NCBI RefSeq assembly: GCF_040782645.1
Contig: NZ_CP160403.1
Coordinates: 4,092,001 to 4,156,000 of the forward strand
Length of the DNA: 64,000 nt
Direction of reading: 5' to 3'
Source: Streptomyces sp. HUAS ZL42
Lineage (GTDB): Bacteria; Actinomycetota; Actinomycetes; Streptomycetales; Streptomycetaceae
The notes under the pieces were generated by a model. The model was not told the DNA's origin, ran no database searches, and was given only the letters and a program-made list of their open reading frames with translations. The position numbers were made by a program, and so were the translations under genes. Shown here one piece after another: positions 30,129 through 40,296 of this stretch (its first letter is position 1; each line of letters begins with the position of its first letter).

Positions 30129-30950
30129 TCAGGCCTCCGTTCCGGTGCTCTCAGCCGGAGCGGCGGCGGGAGCCTCGGCCTTGGGGGCCTCGGCGCCGGC
30201 AGCCTGCTGCGGCTTGCGACCGCGCCGCTCGCCACCACGGCCACCACGGGCCGGGCGGTCGGCACCACCACGGGCCGGGCGGTTACCCGCACGGGCCGCA
30301 GCGTTCTCGGCGCGGACCTCGGCGATGTTCTTGACGTCGCCCTTGTAGATCCAGACCTTCACACCGATGCGGCCGAAGGTCGTCTTGGCCTCGAAGAAGC
30401 CGTAGTCCACGTTCGCGCGGAGCGTGTGCAGGGGCACACGGCCCTCGCGGTAGAACTCCGAGCGGGACATCTCGGCGCCGCCGAGGCGGCCACCGCACTG
30501 GATCTTGATGCCCTTGGCGCCGGCCTTCATCGCCGACTGCATGCTCTTACGCATGGCCCGACGGAAGGAGACGCGGGAGGAGAGCTGCTCGGCAACGGCC
30601 TGGGCCACGAGCTGAGCGTCGGTCTCGGGGTTCTTGACCTCGAGGATGTTCAGCTGGACCTGCTTGCCCGTGAGCTTCTCGAGGTCGCCGCGGATGCGGT
30701 CGGCCTCGGCGCCACGACGGCCGATGACGATGCCCGGACGCGCGGTGTGGATGTCCACGCGGACGCGGTCACGGGTGCGCTCGATCTCGACCTTGGAGAT
30801 GCCGGCGCGCTCCATGCCGGACGTCATCATCCGACGGATGGCGACGTCTTCCTTGACGTAGTCCTTGTACAGCTTGTCGGCGTACCAACGCGACTTGAAG
30901 TCGGTCGTGACACCGAGCCGGAACCCATGCGGGTTTACCTTCTGGCCCAT
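30129..30950 (-). CDS. rpsC: Small-subunit ribosomal protein uS3
   Basis: 273 residues. N-terminal [22 protein letters not shown] domain with [20 protein letters not shown], and the C-terminal domain [10 protein letters not shown]. The last 60 residues are an Arg/Gly then Ala/Pro/Glu low-complexity tail typical of actinobacteria. Its start overlaps the rplV stop by one base. Confidence 0.97.
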   Translation of the reverse strand: MGQKVNPHGFRLGVTTDFKSRWYADKLYKDYVKEDVAIRRMMTSGMERAGISKVEIERTRDRVRVDIHTARPGIVIGRRGAEADRIRGDLEKLTGKQVQLNILEVKNPETDAQLVAQAVAEQLSSRVSFRRAMRKSMQSAMKAGAKGIKIQCGGRLGGAEMSRSEFYREGRVPLHTLRANVDYGFFEAKTTFGRIGVKVWIYKGDVKNIAEVRAENAAARAGNRPARGGADRPARGGRGGERRGRKPQQAAGAEAPKAEAPAAAPAESTGTEA

Positions 30951-31297
30951 TACCGGGTTCCTTCCTTGCTGCTGACGACCACGGTGATGTGGCTGGTCCG
31001 CTTGCGGATCCGGTAGGCACGGCCCTGGGCGCGCGGCCGGAACCGCTTCAGGGTCGGGCCCTCGTCGACGTACGCCTCGGAGATGTAGAGGCTGTCGGCG
31101 TCGGTGTGGTCGTAGTTGTGCGCGGCGTTGGCGATGGCGCTGTCGAGCACCTTGCCGACCGGCACGGAGGCTGCCTGCGGAGCGAATCGCAGAACAGCCT
31201 GGGCCTCCGTGGCGTCCATGCCACGGATGAGGTCCACCACGCGGCGGGCCTTCATGGGCGTGACGCGGATGTACCGCGCCTGGGCCCTGGCTTCCAT
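30950..31297 (-). CDS. rplV: Large-subunit ribosomal protein uL22
   Basis: 115 residues: [20 protein letters not shown] and [20 protein letters not shown]. The long loop lines the peptide exit tunnel. 43 bases after rpsS. Confidence 0.97.
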   Translation of the reverse strand: MEARAQARYIRVTPMKARRVVDLIRGMDATEAQAVLRFAPQAASVPVGKVLDSAIANAAHNYDHTDADSLYISEAYVDEGPTLKRFRPRAQGRAYRIRKRTSHITVVVSSKEGTR

Positions 31298-31340
31298 GGT
31301 TGTCCCTTCAGTTACTTACGTGTCTGAATGCGATCCGCTA

Positions 31341-31622
31341 CTAGCGGCGCTTCGACTTCCGGTCGTCCTTGACGTGACCCCGGAAGGTGCGCGTCGGCGA
31401 GAACTCGCCGAGCTTGTGGCCGACCATCGACTCGGTGACGAACACCGGGATGTGGGTCTTGCCGTTGTGCACCGCGAGCGTGTGGCCGAGCATGGCCGGC
31501 ACGATCATGGAGCGACGGGACCAGGTCTTGATGACGTTCTTGGTGCCGGCTTCGTTCTGGGCGTCCACCTTCTTGATCAGGTGGTCGTCGACGAAGGGCC
31601 CCTTCTTGAGACTGCGCGGCAT
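31341..31622 (-). CDS. rpsS: Small-subunit ribosomal protein uS19
   Basis: 93 residues: [40 protein letters not shown] and [20 protein letters not shown]. Binds the 16S 3' domain with S13. Confidence 0.97.
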   Translation of the reverse strand: MPRSLKKGPFVDDHLIKKVDAQNEAGTKNVIKTWSRRSMIVPAMLGHTLAVHNGKTHIPVFVTESMVGHKLGEFSPTRTFRGHVKDDRKSKRR

Positions 31623-31634
31623 CTAAACCCGCTC

Positions 31635-32471
31635 CTAGCGCTTCTTGTTCGTCTTGCGGCGGCGGACGATGTACTTGTTCGAAGCCTTCTTCGGCGAACG
31701 AGTACGACCCTCCTTCTGACCCCACGGGGAGACCGGGTGGCGACCACCGGAGGTCTTGCCCTCACCACCACCGTGCGGGTGGTCAACCGGGTTCATCGCC
31801 ACACCGCGAACGGTCGGGCGCACGCCCAGCCAGCGCTTGCGGCCGGCCTTGCCCCAGTTGATGTTGCTCTGCTCGGCGTTGCCGACCTCACCGACGGTGG
31901 CGCGGCAGCGCTGGTCGACCAGGCGGATCTCACCGGACGGCATGCGGAGGTGGGCCATCGAGCCCTCCTTCGCGAGCAGCTGCACGGAGGCACCGGCGGA
32001 GCGGGCGAACTTGGCACCGCCACCGGGACGGATCTCGATCGCGTGGATCGTGGTACCGACCGGGATGTTGCGGAGCGCCAGGTTGTTGCCGGGCTTGATG
32101 TCGGCCCCGGGACCGTTCTCCACGCGGTCACCCTGCTGCAGGTTGCGCGGGGCGAGGATGTAGCGCTTCTCGCCGTCGGCGTAGTGCAGCAGCGCGATGC
32201 GCGCGGTGCGGTTGGGGTCGTACTCGATGTGCGCGACCTTCGCGGGCACGCCGTCCTTGTCGTGACGACGGAAGTCGATCACGCGGTAGGCGCGCTTGTG
32301 TCCGCCACCCTGGTGGCGAACGGTCACACGACCGGAATTGTTACGGCCGCCCTTGCTGTGCAGGGGGCGGACCAGCGACTTCTCCGGCGTGGACCGCGTG
32401 ACCTCGACGAAGTCGGCGACGCTGGCGCCACGGCGGCCCGGCGTAGTCGGCTTGTACTTGCGGATTCCCAT
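31635..32471 (-). CDS. rplB: Large-subunit ribosomal protein uL2
   Basis: 278 residues: [38 protein letters not shown] and the peptidyl-transferase-proximal [16 protein letters not shown]. Normal length. Confidence 0.98.
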   Translation of the reverse strand: MGIRKYKPTTPGRRGASVADFVEVTRSTPEKSLVRPLHSKGGRNNSGRVTVRHQGGGHKRAYRVIDFRRHDKDGVPAKVAHIEYDPNRTARIALLHYADGEKRYILAPRNLQQGDRVENGPGADIKPGNNLALRNIPVGTTIHAIEIRPGGGAKFARSAGASVQLLAKEGSMAHLRMPSGEIRLVDQRCRATVGEVGNAEQSNINWGKAGRKRWLGVRPTVRGVAMNPVDHPHGGGEGKTSGGRHPVSPWGQKEGRTRSPKKASNKYIVRRRKTNKKR

Positions 32472-32511
32472 TTCTCAGTCCTCGTCCGATATCGAACGAT
32501 CCGGACCTCCG

Positions 32512-32931
32512 TCAGGAGGTCGGACCGCCGAAGATGTCGATACGGTCGCCCTCGGCGAGGGTCACGATCGCGCGCTTGGTGGCGGCACGCTGGCCGAAGC
32601 CCGTGCGGGTCCGCTTGCGCTTGCCCTGGCGGTTGATCGTGTTGACCCCGGTGACCTTGACCGAGAAGACCGCCTGCACGGCCTCCTTGATCTGGGTCTT
32701 GTTGGCACGCGGGTCGACGATGAACGTGTACTTGTTCTCGTCGAGAAGCGCGTAGCTCTTCTCGGAGACGACGGGCTTCAGCAGGACGTCACGGGGGTCC
32801 GTGTACGACTTGCTCAGCGGCGTCTCGACGGTGTTCTTGCCCTCGGCGGCGTGGCGGCGCGCCTTGGCGACGCGCGCGGCCTTGGCGGCCTTCGCAGCCT
32901 TCGAGGCGATGCTCGGGTGACGCGTAGCCAT
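32512..32931 (-). CDS. rplW: Large-subunit ribosomal protein uL23
   Basis: 139 residues from ATG 32931. A 45-residue Ala/Lys-rich basic extension ([20 protein letters not shown]), long even for actinobacteria, precedes the core ([20 protein letters not shown]). The start codon shares a base with the rplD stop. L23 is the docking site for SRP and trigger factor. Confidence 0.95.
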   Translation of the reverse strand: MATRHPSIASKAAKAAKAARVAKARRHAAEGKNTVETPLSKSYTDPRDVLLKPVVSEKSYALLDENKYTFIVDPRANKTQIKEAVQAVFSVKVTGVNTINRQGKRKRTRTGFGQRAATKRAIVTLAEGDRIDIFGGPTS

Positions 32932-33587
32932 CAGGCCTCGCTCCCTTCGGTGTCGTTGGCCTTCGGGCCGGCGACGAAGGACTCGAGAGCGGCCTGGGTG
33001 AAGACCACGTCGTCCGAGACGATCACGTCGTACGTGTTCAGCTGGCCCGGCTCCAGGATGTGGACCTGGGGCAGGTTGCGGGCGGACAGCCACGCGGCCT
33101 CGTCGGCACGCTCGACGACCAGGAGCAGGTTCTTGCGCTCCGAGATCTTGCCGAACAGCGTGCGAGCGGCCTTGGTGGAGGGGGTCTCGCCCTCGATCAC
33201 GCCGGTGACGACGTGGATGCGGTTGTGGCGGGCCCGGTCGGTGAGGGCGTGACGCAGGGCGGCAGCCTTCATCTTCTTCGGGGTCCGCTGCGAGTAGTCA
33301 CGCGGCTGCGGGCCGTGGACGACGCCACCGCCGGCGAACTGCGGCGCGCGGGTCGAGCCCTGACGGGCGCGGCCGGTGCCCTTCTGGCGGTAGGGCTTCT
33401 TGCCACCACCACGGACCTCGCCACGGGTCTTCGTCTTGTGCGTGCCCTGGCGGGCAGCCGCGTTCTGCGCGACGACGACCTGGTGGATCAGCGGAATGCT
33501 GACCTTCTCCACGCCGAAGATCTCCGCGGGGAGTTCGACGCTACCGGTCTTCTCGCCGGCAGGCGAAAGGATGTCAACAGTGCTCAT
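32931..33587 (-). CDS. rplD: Large-subunit ribosomal protein uL4
   Basis: 218 residues: the extended loop [20 protein letters not shown] and [20 protein letters not shown] reaches the exit tunnel. In enterobacteria L4 autoregulates the S10 operon; I have no sequence evidence of that here. Eight bases after rplC. Confidence 0.97.
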   Translation of the reverse strand: MSTVDILSPAGEKTGSVELPAEIFGVEKVSIPLIHQVVVAQNAAARQGTHKTKTRGEVRGGGKKPYRQKGTGRARQGSTRAPQFAGGGVVHGPQPRDYSQRTPKKMKAAALRHALTDRARHNRIHVVTGVIEGETPSTKAARTLFGKISERKNLLLVVERADEAAWLSARNLPQVHILEPGQLNTYDVIVSDDVVFTQAALESFVAGPKANDTEGSEA

Positions 33588-33595
33588 CGGTTACC

Positions 33596-34240
33596 TCAGG
33601 CCCCCTTGGCCGCGGTGCGGACCAGGACGAGGCCGCCGTTCGGACCGGGAACCGCGCCCTTGATGAGCAGCAGACCCTTCTCCGCGTCAACGGCGTGGAC
33701 GGTCAGGTTCTGGGTGGTGACACGCTCGTTGCCCATGCGACCCGCCATGCGGAGGCCCTTGAACACGCGGCCCGGGGTGGCGCAGCCACCGATGGAACCG
33801 GGCGAGCGGTGCTTGCGCTGGGTGCCGTGACCGGCGCCGAGGCCCTTGAAGTTGTGACGCTTCATGACACCGGCGAAGCCCTTGCCCTTGCTCTTGCCGG
33901 TCACGTCGACCTTGATGCCGGCCTCGAACACCTCGGCGGTGATCTCCTGGCCGAGGGTGTACTCGCTGGCGTCAGCGGTACGGATCTCGACGAGGTGGCG
34001 GCGGGGAGTGACGTCGGCCTTGGCGAAGTGGCCCTTGAGGGGCTTGTTCACCTTGCGCGGGTCGATCTCGCCGAACGCGATCTGGACGGACTCGTAGCCG
34101 TCGGCGTCGTTCGTACGGACCTGGGTCACGACGTTGGGGCCGGCCTTGACGACGGTGACCGGAACAACACGGTTGTTCTCGTCCCACACCTGCGTCATGC
34201 CGAGCTTCTCGCCCAGGATGCCCTTGATCTGCTTAGCCAT
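33596..34240 (-). CDS. rplC: Large-subunit ribosomal protein uL3
   Basis: 214 residues from ATG 34240 ([20 protein letters not shown]). Contains [20 protein letters not shown], the loop near the peptidyl transferase centre, and [20 protein letters not shown]. 16 bases after rpsJ. Confidence 0.97.
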   Translation of the reverse strand: MAKQIKGILGEKLGMTQVWDENNRVVPVTVVKAGPNVVTQVRTNDADGYESVQIAFGEIDPRKVNKPLKGHFAKADVTPRRHLVEIRTADASEYTLGQEITAEVFEAGIKVDVTGKSKGKGFAGVMKRHNFKGLGAGHGTQRKHRSPGSIGGCATPGRVFKGLRMAGRMGNERVTTQNLTVHAVDAEKGLLLIKGAVPGPNGGLVLVRTAAKGA

Positions 34241-34256
34241 TCTCAGATCACCGGCC

Positions 34257-34565
34257 TCAGAGCTTGATCTCGATGTCGACACCGGCCGGAAGGTCGAGTC
34301 GCATCAGAGAGTCAACGGTCTTGGGCGTCGGGTCGAGGATGTCGATCAGGCGCTTGTGCGTGCGCATCTCGAAGTGCTCGCGCGAGTCCTTGTACTTGTG
34401 CGGCGACTTGATGACGCAGTACACGTTCTTCTCAGTGGGCAGCGGCACCGGGCCCGCGACCGACGCACCAGTGCGGGTCACCGTCTCGACGATCTTCTTC
34501 GCCGAGGAGTCGATGACCTCGTGGTCGTAGGCCTTGAGCCGGATGCGGATCTTCTGTCCCGCCAT
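34257..34565 (-). CDS. rpsJ: Small-subunit ribosomal protein uS10
   Basis: 102 residues: [20 protein letters not shown] and the [20 protein letters not shown] loop. First gene of the S10-spc superoperon. The long leader upstream carries a conserved hairpin element shared with the str operon. Confidence 0.98.
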   Translation of the reverse strand: MAGQKIRIRLKAYDHEVIDSSAKKIVETVTRTGASVAGPVPLPTEKNVYCVIKSPHKYKDSREHFEMRTHKRLIDILDPTPKTVDSLMRLDLPAGVDIEIKL

Positions 34566-34627
34566 GGCTACTCAGTAGTCCTGTCTCTTCTTACGCTCTG
34601 GAACCCGGTGCTCCACTGCCCGCCTCT

Positions 34628-34652
34628 CCGACCCACGCGGTCGGGCGTGTCG
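34628..34652 (-). promoter_or_regulatory. 25-nt leader element shared with the str operon
   Basis: On the minus strand, starting CGACACGCCCGACC and ending GCGTGGGTCGG; CCGACC and GGTCGG can form a stem with a short GCGTG-type loop. The same 25 bases, with one difference, occur at 59028-59052 in the same orientation upstream of rpsL. Its distance to the start codon is about 62 bases here and 50 there. Confidence 0.7.
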
Positions 34653-34947
34653 CGCTCTCACTGACACAGATGTCCCTTGTTCGAACATCCCTGCGCGGGG
34701 AGCACGGCCCTTCCGGAACCGCAAGCCGAGGGCGGAAGGCCCACCGGGTGCCTGGCCGGTGCCGCACCACACTTCCCGGAAGATTCCCGTACGTCCGCCC
34801 CAGTGCTGCCGTGGTGGCAGTTAGGGCGACGAGTACTGTGGGACTCGCTTCCGGTCCCCCCGGCGGGAGGCGCGCAGCATCAACACTCGACCGAGCAACC
34901 CCGCTAGTCTGCCATACGGGGCGGGGGGCTGGCCAATCGAGCCGGAG

Positions 34948-34975
34948 AGAATACCCCCGGGGTGACGTGGGTCAA
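34948..34975 (-). promoter_or_regulatory. Candidate promoter of the S10 operon
   Basis: Minus strand TTGACC, 16-base spacer, TATTCT. It would give a leader of about 380 bases before rpsJ. The remaining 34566-35096 interval contains no gene I can support; it must also contain the plus-strand promoter for the gene at 35097. Confidence 0.45.
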
Positions 34976-35096
34976 ACACAGGTCCCCCGTGTAACGAGTC
35001 AGGCCCCGTCGGAGGCGTTTCTTCCCACCCTGTTCTACTCTGTGCCAGCTGTTGAGCACGGGGCGCGTGGGGACGCGCTTGGGGTGGGGGTTGAAC

Positions 35097-37124
35097 ATGC
35101 CATCGATGCTACGAAGATCCGGCCGCTGGTTGCCGCGTGCCGGGGTCACCGTCGGCACTGCCGTACTGCTGCTCGGGCTTGTTCCGGTTACGGCCGAGGC
35201 GCACCAGCACGGATGCCACCGCTGGCATTCGTGTCCTTCCGACACTGGCTCATACGTCTGTGGCGATCTCGGCTACTTCACGTACTGCGGCGGGACGGGC
35301 GACAGCAGCCCTGCCGAGTCCGTGGACATCACCGCGCCCCGGCAGCCGAAGGTCGTCCGGCCACACGCGGGCAAGGGCGGCCGGGTCAGCCTGACGGTCA
35401 CGGCTGAGGAGGGGGCCCGGATCGAAGTCGCGGAGACCGACGAGTCCGGCTTGGAAGCGCGCACCGTCGCCGAGGCCACGGCGACCGGCGCTGGCCAGAC
35501 GATCGCCTTCAAGGCCGACAGCGGCTCCCACACGTACACCGTCACGGCCACCGACGACGCCGGCAACACCAGCGACGTGTCCGACGACATCACCCTGGAC
35601 GTGGACGCCGATGTGCCCGCCGTCACCGGCTTCTCCATTGCGGGCCCCGACGCGACGACCGCCACCGCACACGTGACGTTCGATTCCGAGGCGGGAGCGG
35701 CGTACGAGCTGACCGTGTCCGGCCGCAAGGAGCGAATCACTGGCACCGTCAGCGGCGACGGCCGGGTCTCAGACGCTCCTCTCGTTCTCCCGAACGGCAG
35801 CTACACCGCCCGAATACAGGTCACGGACGCAGCGGGCAACGTCGGCAGCGCGGACCGGAAGCTACGCGTGGACCTCGACAAGCTCGCCCCGCAGGTCGCC
35901 GCCCACCGTGCGCCCGGCTCCGACCGCGTGCGGTTCGCCATCACTGCACCGCCGCGCAGCAAGGGCACCCTCACAGTCGGCGACGCGGTCGAGCAGGCCT
36001 TCACGACGGACACGGACGGACGGGCCGAGGTCGGCACACAGCTACCGGACGGCAGCTATCCGGCGCCGGTCGTCGAGGTCACCGATCCCTACAGACGCAG
36101 CGGCCGTACGAGCGGCCGGGAGCTGATCGTCGACACCGTCGCCCCGGCACTGAAGGTCAAGTCGGACGACGAGCGCGCCGCCCACGGCAATCTGTCACTG
36201 GCGGTGACGACCGAGGCACACGCCAAGGTCGCGGTCCTGTACGGGGCGGGGGCGCACGACGGCTTCACCTCCTCCGGGCACTCGACCACGGTGACCAGAG
36301 CGCTCTCCCCCGGCACCTACCGGGTCACGGTCACCGCCACGGATGCGTACGGCAACACCACGACCAAGCAGCTGAGCCTCGCGGTGGACGACCAGCGGAC
36401 CGCGGGCGAGTGGCTGGTGCTCCTACTGAAGATGGTCCTGGTGGTCGTGCTGATCGCGGCAGCCGGATACGTCTACCGCCGCACCCGGCCCGCCCGGGAG
36501 GCCCGCCGGGCAAGGCGTGCGACAGAGCGGTACGCACGCGAGCTGCGCAGCTGGGAGGAAGAACGCGACCGGCTCGTGGAACTCGCCGAATTCGCAGCTG
36601 AGTTGGCCGACGACGAACGATCCGACGGTGACTGGTCCGCCAGTTGGGGCAAGCGGAAGCGGGACGAGTCGGTGTGGTGGGCGACCGACGCCGACATGGT
36701 TCAACCCGGCACGAACGGCTTGGACATCTCCGTAAAGGACTCCGGAACGCTGGTGATCACCGGACAGCGGGTGTTGTTCGTCGGCAGGACGAGACGCGAA
36801 TGGCTCTTCTCGAAACTGGTCCATGTCGAGCACTCGGGCCAGGACGTCACGTGGATGCGGGTGACCAACCGCACCAATGTTTCCGGCGTCCGGTACCGGC
36901 GCGAGCCCGAGAAGACCCGCATCGCCATCGAGTTGGCCATCGCCGAGGCCCCGGCCGGCGAAGCGCCGGAACTTGGGACAGGGCGCGGTCCGGTACTGGC
37001 CCGACTGCGCCAGGCAATCACGACACACGACCGGCAGCAGCCGTCCAGCCCCGAGCCGCCCCTGTCCGCCCAACAGACGGGCGCCGGTGAGCCCGGCCGT
37101 CTGACCTCGACGCAGCACCGATAG
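35097..37124 (+). CDS. Surface-exposed YHYH/Ig-like repeat protein with a C-terminal membrane anchor and cytoplasmic domain
   Basis: 675 residues from ATG 35097. After a signal peptide (AVLLLGLVPVTAEA) comes a Cys/His cluster HQHGCHRWHSCPSDTGSYVC like the YHYH domain, then four Ig-like beta repeats of about 85 residues whose borders read YTVTATDDAGNTSD, YTARIQVTDAAGNVGS and YRVTVTATDAYGNTTT. One membrane helix (LVLLLKMVLVVVLIAAAGYV) is followed by an Arg/Glu-rich coiled segment and a cytoplasmic domain of about 120 residues (SVKDSGTLVITGQRVLFVGR). I infer an envelope protein linking an outside binding region to an inside domain; function unknown. Confidence 0.7.
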   Translation: MPSMLRRSGRWLPRAGVTVGTAVLLLGLVPVTAEAHQHGCHRWHSCPSDTGSYVCGDLGYFTYCGGTGDSSPAESVDITAPRQPKVVRPHAGKGGRVSLTVTAEEGARIEVAETDESGLEARTVAEATATGAGQTIAFKADSGSHTYTVTATDDAGNTSDVSDDITLDVDADVPAVTGFSIAGPDATTATAHVTFDSEAGAAYELTVSGRKERITGTVSGDGRVSDAPLVLPNGSYTARIQVTDAAGNVGSADRKLRVDLDKLAPQVAAHRAPGSDRVRFAITAPPRSKGTLTVGDAVEQAFTTDTDGRAEVGTQLPDGSYPAPVVEVTDPYRRSGRTSGRELIVDTVAPALKVKSDDERAAHGNLSLAVTTEAHAKVAVLYGAGAHDGFTSSGHSTTVTRALSPGTYRVTVTATDAYGNTTTKQLSLAVDDQRTAGEWLVLLLKMVLVVVLIAAAGYVYRRTRPAREARRARRATERYARELRSWEEERDRLVELAEFAAELADDERSDGDWSASWGKRKRDESVWWATDADMVQPGTNGLDISVKDSGTLVITGQRVLFVGRTRREWLFSKLVHVEHSGQDVTWMRVTNRTNVSGVRYRREPEKTRIAIELAIAEAPAGEAPELGTGRGPVLARLRQAITTHDRQQPSSPEPPLSAQQTGAGEPGRLTSTQHR

Positions 37125-37227
37125 CAAGGCCGGGCGTCTACAGGAAGGACGTGCAGGATTCGCGGATGGTCAAGCTGCCGAGGGGAGGCGCGGCACGTCC
37201 TGATCAAGCTGAACGTGCCTGCTCCGC

Positions 37228-37740
37228 TCACAGCTTCCCGAGGAGGAGTCCGCGCCAGGTCCAACCGGACTTGAGGACGGCGTTCCGCAGGGGGTTGCGC
37301 AGGTCCCCGGCGTTGAAGCGGAAGGTCTCCGTCGCTTGGAGGCGGCCGCTGTCCCCGCGTTCGATCGTCCAGTAGCGGGTGACGGTCCTGTCCTGCCCGC
37401 GCGAGTACTGCGACGACGCCTCCAGCCTCGGTGGATTTCCGACGCGGGTGACCTCCCACTGCTCCTCGACGGCGCGCACCTCGTGGGACTCCTGGACCAG
37501 TCGCATCCGGATCCGCAGAGCACGGGTCAGTTGGGACTGGACGAAGAGGTTCTGCCAGGCGGGCTCGGCCAACCTCCACTCCGCCACCAGGTCCGCGTCA
37601 TCCCCACCGCCCCCGCGGATGACGTACGGAACATCGGGGCTGTTGAGGCTGAGCAGGGCTGTCCGTACCTCCTCGGCAGCAACTGGCACGACACCGTCTG
37701 CCGGGCGCTGGGTTCCGGTCAGTTTGTCGAAGAGTCCCAT
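37228..37740 (-). CDS. Hypothetical cytoplasmic protein, last gene of the WXG-like operon
   Basis: 170 residues, MGLFDKLTGTQRPADGVVPV; no signal peptide or membrane segment. It has many Arg and aromatic residues (QYSRGQDRTVTRYWTIERGD) and ends GWTWRGLLLGKL. I do not recognise a family. The lack of a signal and its place at the end of a secretion-associated operon would fit a chaperone or immunity role, which is only a guess. Convergent with the gene at 35097. Confidence 0.6.
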   Translation of the reverse strand: MGLFDKLTGTQRPADGVVPVAAEEVRTALLSLNSPDVPYVIRGGGGDDADLVAEWRLAEPAWQNLFVQSQLTRALRIRMRLVQESHEVRAVEEQWEVTRVGNPPRLEASSQYSRGQDRTVTRYWTIERGDSGRLQATETFRFNAGDLRNPLRNAVLKSGWTWRGLLLGKL

Positions 37741-37809
37741 GAGGCAAACCTACGAGGCGTCGAAACGTCGGTACAAGAATCGCCGCCCATATCCGCGGCT
37801 CGGGACGGG

Positions 37810-38307
37810 TTACGACGTCGCACCGCTGCCCGGGCGGACAGAGCGGACGAAGTCCCGGAAGTCGTCCAGCACGGCCGGGAGCTGGGACGCGGTGGAGGTG
37901 AGGACCAGGCGGATCACGACCCGCTTACGCGCATCGGCGACGTCCAGCATGGACAGGTACACCTGAGACTGGACGAGGTCACGGTTCACCCCGCCGACGA
38001 CGGCAGAGAAGGCCAGATTCTGCGTGAGACCCGGAGCATCCACGGAACCGGCCTCGCGGCGGTCGGTGACCGTGACCGACGTGACGGCCTGGCCCAGGCG
38101 CCCCACCGACTCGTCGGCGATCTCGGGCAGAGTCGCCGGGTCCGGGCGGTACTCCCCGTCGATTGTGATGTTCGCGGTGAAACCGGCATCCGACGGCAGA
38201 CGAACCGCGACGAACGCCGCGTCGCGTGCGCCGACTTCGTCCGGTGGTGCGGCGCGCCAGCCTTCCGGCAATTCGAACTCGATCGGGACTGGCAGGCTCG
38301 TGGCCAT
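37810..38307 (-). CDS. DcrB/PsbP/LpqN-like protein
   Basis: 165 residues with no signal peptide. PIEFELPEGWRAAPPDEVG, then beta strands and the C-terminal helix LPAVLDDFRDFVRSVRPGSG, resemble the DcrB/LpqN-type alpha-beta fold. In actinobacteria relatives often accompany WXG100 proteins. It lies between the 430-residue WXG-like protein and the terminal gene, with gaps of 60 and 69 bases. Confidence 0.6.
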   Translation of the reverse strand: MATSLPVPIEFELPEGWRAAPPDEVGARDAAFVAVRLPSDAGFTANITIDGEYRPDPATLPEIADESVGRLGQAVTSVTVTDRREAGSVDAPGLTQNLAFSAVVGGVNRDLVQSQVYLSMLDVADARKRVVIRLVLTSTASQLPAVLDDFRDFVRSVRPGSGATS

Positions 38308-38367
38308 GTCGAGCCCTCCTTCCTACGGCGGTTGCCCACGACAGTGGGCTACGGGCGGGGGTGTGGA

Positions 38368-39660
38368 TCAGAAGATGCTGGTGATGGCATCGCCGATGTC
38401 GCCGACGGTGTCGGCGACCTTGCCCGGGTCGACGGTGAACTCGAAGCCCAGTTCGCCACCGAGGGCGGGGGAGACGCCCACCTTGGCACTGATCCCCCAT
38501 GCGCCTTCGTTGTTCTTGCCGATGTCCAGGTTCGCCTCTGCACCAGGGCCGGCCCATCCCTCGGCCGTGACACCTGCAGCGATTCCTCCGACGTCCGCCC
38601 CCAGGGTTCCGCCGCCCTTCGCGCCCGCGAAGGCTCCGGCTCCCAGATTCACGCCCTCGAGGCCTGCCCCGGCATTGGCACTGGCCTCGCCGCCCGCCAT
38701 GCTCTCGAGCCGCCCGTAGACGCCAACGGGGCCGACGTCGTAGCGGCCCTTGGCCGAGGCCTCGCCGCCCAGTAGGGTGCCCGCTTCGCCCTGGATGCCC
38801 TCGTGAGTGACGCCGCCGCTCGCAGAGCCCTTGACACCTGCATACGCTTCGGCCTCCCCGTCCAGCTTCATCGGCCCGTTGGTGAGCGAGCCCTCCGCGC
38901 TCGCGCGGCCGAGGTCGGCATGCGCCTCCGCCTCGCCGAGCTTGCCGGCCCCGGTGTCGGGCCCCGTCGCCTCCGCCCCGACATCGGGCCCGGAAGCCTC
39001 GGCCTCGCCCTCGGAGACCCACCCGTCGGTCTTCTTCTCGCCCTTCTCCTTGGCCGCCGCGTCCTCGTACGTCTTGATGTCGCCCTTCGCCTCGCCGTTG
39101 AAGCCGGTGAGGGTGCCGTCGTTGATGTCGCCGTCGACCACAACCGCCTTGAGGGCGGTCTCGGCGCCGGAGTCGGCGTCGCCCACGTCCTTCACGAGCT
39201 GGTCGATGCGCGCCTGCCAGGAGGCGACAGCCGTACGCACGGACTGCTGATAGTCGGGATCATGGTGCAGGGCCGTGCGCTCGCCCTCGCCGAGCTTCGC
39301 GGTGTCGTACGAGACCACGCCCCCCTCCGAGACCGCCATGCCGGCCTCGATGGCGTCCGCCCGGGCCGATTCCAGCTTCTTGCGCAGATCGGTGAACTGC
39401 GTGTGCGCGTCCCGCAGCAGCGACGCCACCGCCTTGGCCTCGACCTGGGCGTTCTGAAACTCCTTGAGCGTGACGTCGAAACGTCCACTCGCGGCGTCCG
39501 CGCTCAGCCCCGTCCAGGTATCGCCCATGGAGATGCCGTGCACATCCCGCTTGTAGGCGGTCTCCTGTTTGTGGATCTCCTTCGCCATCCCGTCCCAGCG
39601 GTCCGCGGTGGTGGTGAGCGTGGACAGGTCGGTAGTGATGATCTCGTGATACGTCGGCAT
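38368..39660 (-). CDS. Large WXG-like protein with a Gly/Ala/Glu-rich repetitive C-terminus
   Basis: 430 residues. The N-terminal 180 are alpha-helical with the motif GDTWTGLSADAASGRFD (Trp-x-Gly), as in WXG100/LXG substrates of type VII secretion. The rest is a low-complexity Gly/Ala/Glu region with repeated GEAEA, GAKGG and GAGLEG blocks, ending in a short domain. No toxin motif is evident and there is no signal peptide. I infer a type VII-like exported or envelope protein. Membership of a five-gene operon supports this. Confidence 0.65.
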   Translation of the reverse strand: MPTYHEIITTDLSTLTTTADRWDGMAKEIHKQETAYKRDVHGISMGDTWTGLSADAASGRFDVTLKEFQNAQVEAKAVASLLRDAHTQFTDLRKKLESARADAIEAGMAVSEGGVVSYDTAKLGEGERTALHHDPDYQQSVRTAVASWQARIDQLVKDVGDADSGAETALKAVVVDGDINDGTLTGFNGEAKGDIKTYEDAAAKEKGEKKTDGWVSEGEAEASGPDVGAEATGPDTGAGKLGEAEAHADLGRASAEGSLTNGPMKLDGEAEAYAGVKGSASGGVTHEGIQGEAGTLLGGEASAKGRYDVGPVGVYGRLESMAGGEASANAGAGLEGVNLGAGAFAGAKGGGTLGADVGGIAAGVTAEGWAGPGAEANLDIGKNNEGAWGISAKVGVSPALGGELGFEFTVDPGKVADTVGDIGDAITSIF

Positions 39661-39713
39661 GCACTCCCCCGTTGTCTTGGCCGTGACACATCGTCCTGGC
39701 CGTGGCTGCTCGG

Positions 39714-40157
39714 TCAGTAACCGTCGATCACCGACACCGAGTTCGCGCTCTGGCCGGTCTGGATGTCCGAGTTCTGCAGCACGGTGTTGGCGCCCCGCAG
39801 CGCCGCCTTTTCCGACGCGAGACGGTTCATGAGGTTCTGCACCTGCTCACCCCACGTCTCATGGGCCTTCTTCAATGCCCCGGACGTGTGCCATCCGTCA
39901 CGGAGCTCTTTGACGGCCGCATTGGTCTCGGTGTCGGCCCAGTCGCCGGCCTTGCGGGTGTCGGGCTCGATGTGATCCTCGATGGCCCTTGCCGCAGCCT
40001 TCTTCTCGGCCGGGGAGGAGGCGAGATCTTTCTGTCCTCCGGTCAATCCCGTGGTACCGGACGACCCTCCGACATCGGCAGGCAACTGGTTCAGCCGCAT
40101 CGCAACGGGCTGCGCCGCTACGTCAGTTCCCGCCTGCCCTAGATCCGGTGCTGCCAT
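39714..40157 (-). CDS. WXG100-like helical protein
   Basis: 147 residues: Ala/Gly-rich N-terminus, then two long helices with ELRDGWHTSGALKKAHETWG at the turn and VQNLMNRLASEKAALRGANT after it. This is the size and layout of small ESX-type partners. 53 bases upstream of the large WXG-like gene, so probably its partner. Confidence 0.65.
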   Translation of the reverse strand: MAAPDLGQAGTDVAAQPVAMRLNQLPADVGGSSGTTGLTGGQKDLASSPAEKKAAARAIEDHIEPDTRKAGDWADTETNAAVKELRDGWHTSGALKKAHETWGEQVQNLMNRLASEKAALRGANTVLQNSDIQTGQSANSVSVIDGY

Positions 40158-40296
40158 GATTCCGCCTCTCCCCGTGTGCCGCCGTATGGCGCAAGCGTTC
40201 GCAGGATCCAGTCGTACGGTAGCGCCGAGTCCCGTGTGCCCCGCGAGTAACTGCCTCGGCAGACGCGTTGGTTCCGGCGAAGTCTTTCGGCGATGG

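Noticed and set aside
34677..35050. Short open frames upstream of the YHYH gene
   Set aside because: Arg/Ser/Pro-rich, no start signals, and they overlap the S10 leader and promoter.
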